From Durusdinium trenchii (Eukaryota > Sar > Dinophyceae > Suessiales > Symbiodiniaceae), in the NCBI GenBank assembly GCA_963970005.1, contig CAXAMN010015125.1, positions 13,928 to 77,927 on the forward strand: a stretch of 64,000 nucleotides of DNA, in the 5' to 3' direction. Below are positions 62,909 through 64,000 of the stretch, in pieces. The notes under the pieces were generated by a model. That model did no database searches. It saw only the letters and a program-made list of their open reading frames with translations, and was not told the DNA's origin. Within the stretch, counting starts at the first letter, position 1. Each line of letters opens with the position of its first letter. The translations under genes and the position numbers were made by a program.

Positions 62909-63997
62909 TCAGGCGTCGACCTTAAGTTCCTGCTTCTTATATTCATGAAGACACATGGCAAGTGTGAGAAAATATCTCTGGTATACTCGCGCTGTACATG
63001 AGCGACCGTGACATTTAACTGCCACTGCCTTTATCTTTCCAAGAAATGACTCCTCCTGGAAGGTATGAAAGAGGTTTGCGTTCAACCTCCATCGTGACAC
63101 CTCCCATGCGGTGTGCCACAAATAATGATGTTTGCATCTAATTTTGTACATCATCACTCTTCTTTTGAAGTAGTGGTCAGCCAACCGATGCATGTGGAGG
63201 CAGTGCGATGCTTCCTTGGCCTCATCTTCAGAGAGGACAAGGCCGCCACGGTCGAACACTTCGATGCACCGTTGGAGGTTGTATGCTGTGTACGCCAGCA
63301 TATTGAGCAATTCGTCCTGGGGCAATGGTCTGAGGAGACAGTGTTTTTTGTTTAATCATGGGAAGAAGGCCAATTGAATTCTATCGGTGTGTAAAAGAAA
63401 CATCGCAACAAACATCTTAGAGGGCTCCTCTGGCGCAGCATCAGCCGCACTTTGCGACTCCACAGCTAGCCACCACAACAAAACCTTTACATGGGCGGCC
63501 TTAAAATCTTGAAGACAACTCTGCATAGTCGTCGTCGCCATTCAGGGCTGCGCTACAAAGATGGGGCTTTGTAGGCAGTGAAATCCTTGGTTGAAGCAGG
63601 GGGCTAGAATGGACTTGGTCAAGCCACTAACCCCAAAAGGTATGAACCGAAACACACTCAAAGCACGATTGATAACTAGACTAAGTAGCTTGCGCTCTTT
63701 GCATTTGGCCCGGATGCGATGTTCAATATGACACAGGATGTCATCTAATTGGGTGAGACCCGTGTCTCTGTAGACGCCCCATTCAACCAAGGTTTTCAAC
63801 CCGCTCGCAAAGAAATCACGGCCAGTGCCCAAATACATATTATGTAAGAAGTCATAGCTCATGCGCTCAATCTGAAAGCCCTCCATGCACAACCAGGGGC
63901 TCAAAGACAACCTTTCCCGGAGCACGTACCCTGGGCGGTCAATCAGTGTAAGGTCCCAAGCTTTGGTAGGAGAGAAGTTTTTGTAGAGCATTTCCAC
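62909..63997 (-). pseudogene. Transposase-like protein, frameshifted, runs off the window
   Basis: The 63997-63542 piece reads SPWLCMEGFQIERMSYDFLH then NMYLGTGRDFFASGLKTLVE; the H-N-x-Y-L-G-T segment resembles a motif of transposase-like proteins I know from dinoflagellates. After frame changes it continues DDDYAELSSRF, KAAHVKVLLWWLAVESQSAA and FVAMFLLHTD. Then FHTFQEESFLGKIKAVAVKC and HGRSCTARVYQRYFLTLAMC occur near the end (63325-62909). The order matches one protein read from 63997 downward. The N-terminus lies beyond the window. The exact superfamily is not recognised; a CACTA/TNP2-like origin is only a guess. At least two frame breaks (near 63545 and 63500) suggest a pseudogene. Confidence 0.5.
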
Positions 63998-64000
63998 AGG

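Noticed and set aside
1..64000. Dinoflagellate spliced-leader gene
   Set aside because: I looked for the conserved CCGTAGCCATTTTGGCTCAAG-type leader on both strands and did not see it; a string search would be decisive.

Overview
This window reads as nuclear DNA of a dinoflagellate, most likely from the Symbiodiniaceae or a close relative. That is an inference from protein types I recognise, not a database result. The evidence is: a Rep/helicase with YH-P-W-C-x-x-C zinc ribbons, a DUF7869-type RNase-H-fold protein with 'KRPA' repeats and a C-terminal Cys cluster, a cytosine-methyltransferase-like domain, Ty1/copia polyproteins, short GT-AG introns with a duplicated GT at the exon junction, and very repeat-rich, GC-balanced DNA. 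Almost everything recognisable is mobile or repetitive. I see no confident housekeeping gene, tRNA, rRNA or spliced-leader gene.

Layout. 1-2340: tandem ~118-141 bp repeats built around the palindrome GAGCG-A-CGCTC. About 2345-12306, minus strand: a frameshifted Helitron-like rolling-circle element. In protein order it has an OTU cysteine protease, a repeat-filled linker, a DUF6570-like N-terminal domain, a Y2 HUH Rep, a Pif1-type helicase and five zinc ribbons. 13195-25748: a 12.55 kb element with 52 bp terminal inverted repeats (50/52 identical) and a short target duplication. It interrupts a repeat whose uninterrupted sister copy lies just to the right (25831-25980). It carries a DUF7869-type transposase candidate (two exons), a methyltransferase-like gene, a 1122 aa protein of unknown function (two exons) and several small genes. 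Short hairpins with compensatory stem changes, mostly in pairs, sit between its genes.

27651-33754, minus strand: a Ty1/copia retrotransposon with 115 bp TG...CA LTRs, a 5 bp ACGGT duplication, a primer-binding site like that for initiator tRNA-Met, a decayed polyprotein, and a ~130 bp internal inversion that flips its protease. 34.7-39.25 kb: satellites, including an inverted 'foldback' structure (36.1-38.98 kb). 39.4-41.9, 52.3-52.9 and 54.1-55.4 kb: related ~65-67 bp tandem arrays with a ~380 bp duplicated block. 42-52 kb: mostly unrecognised, with a dead copia fragment (44.9-45.7 kb). 52.9-60.3 kb: a 55 nt palindrome, simple repeats, a remnant of a multi-exon gene (57.07-57.45 kb) and a second 72 bp satellite array. 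62.9-64.0 kb, minus strand: a decayed transposase-like gene that runs off the window.

The best candidate for an undescribed system is the 13.2-25.7 kb element. It combines a transposase-like gene, a DNA-methyltransferase-like gene and a large novel protein, with regularly placed covarying hairpins between genes. Two 10-N assembly gaps (19698-19707, 59708-59717) both lie in tandem repeats, so local repeat copy number there is unreliable.
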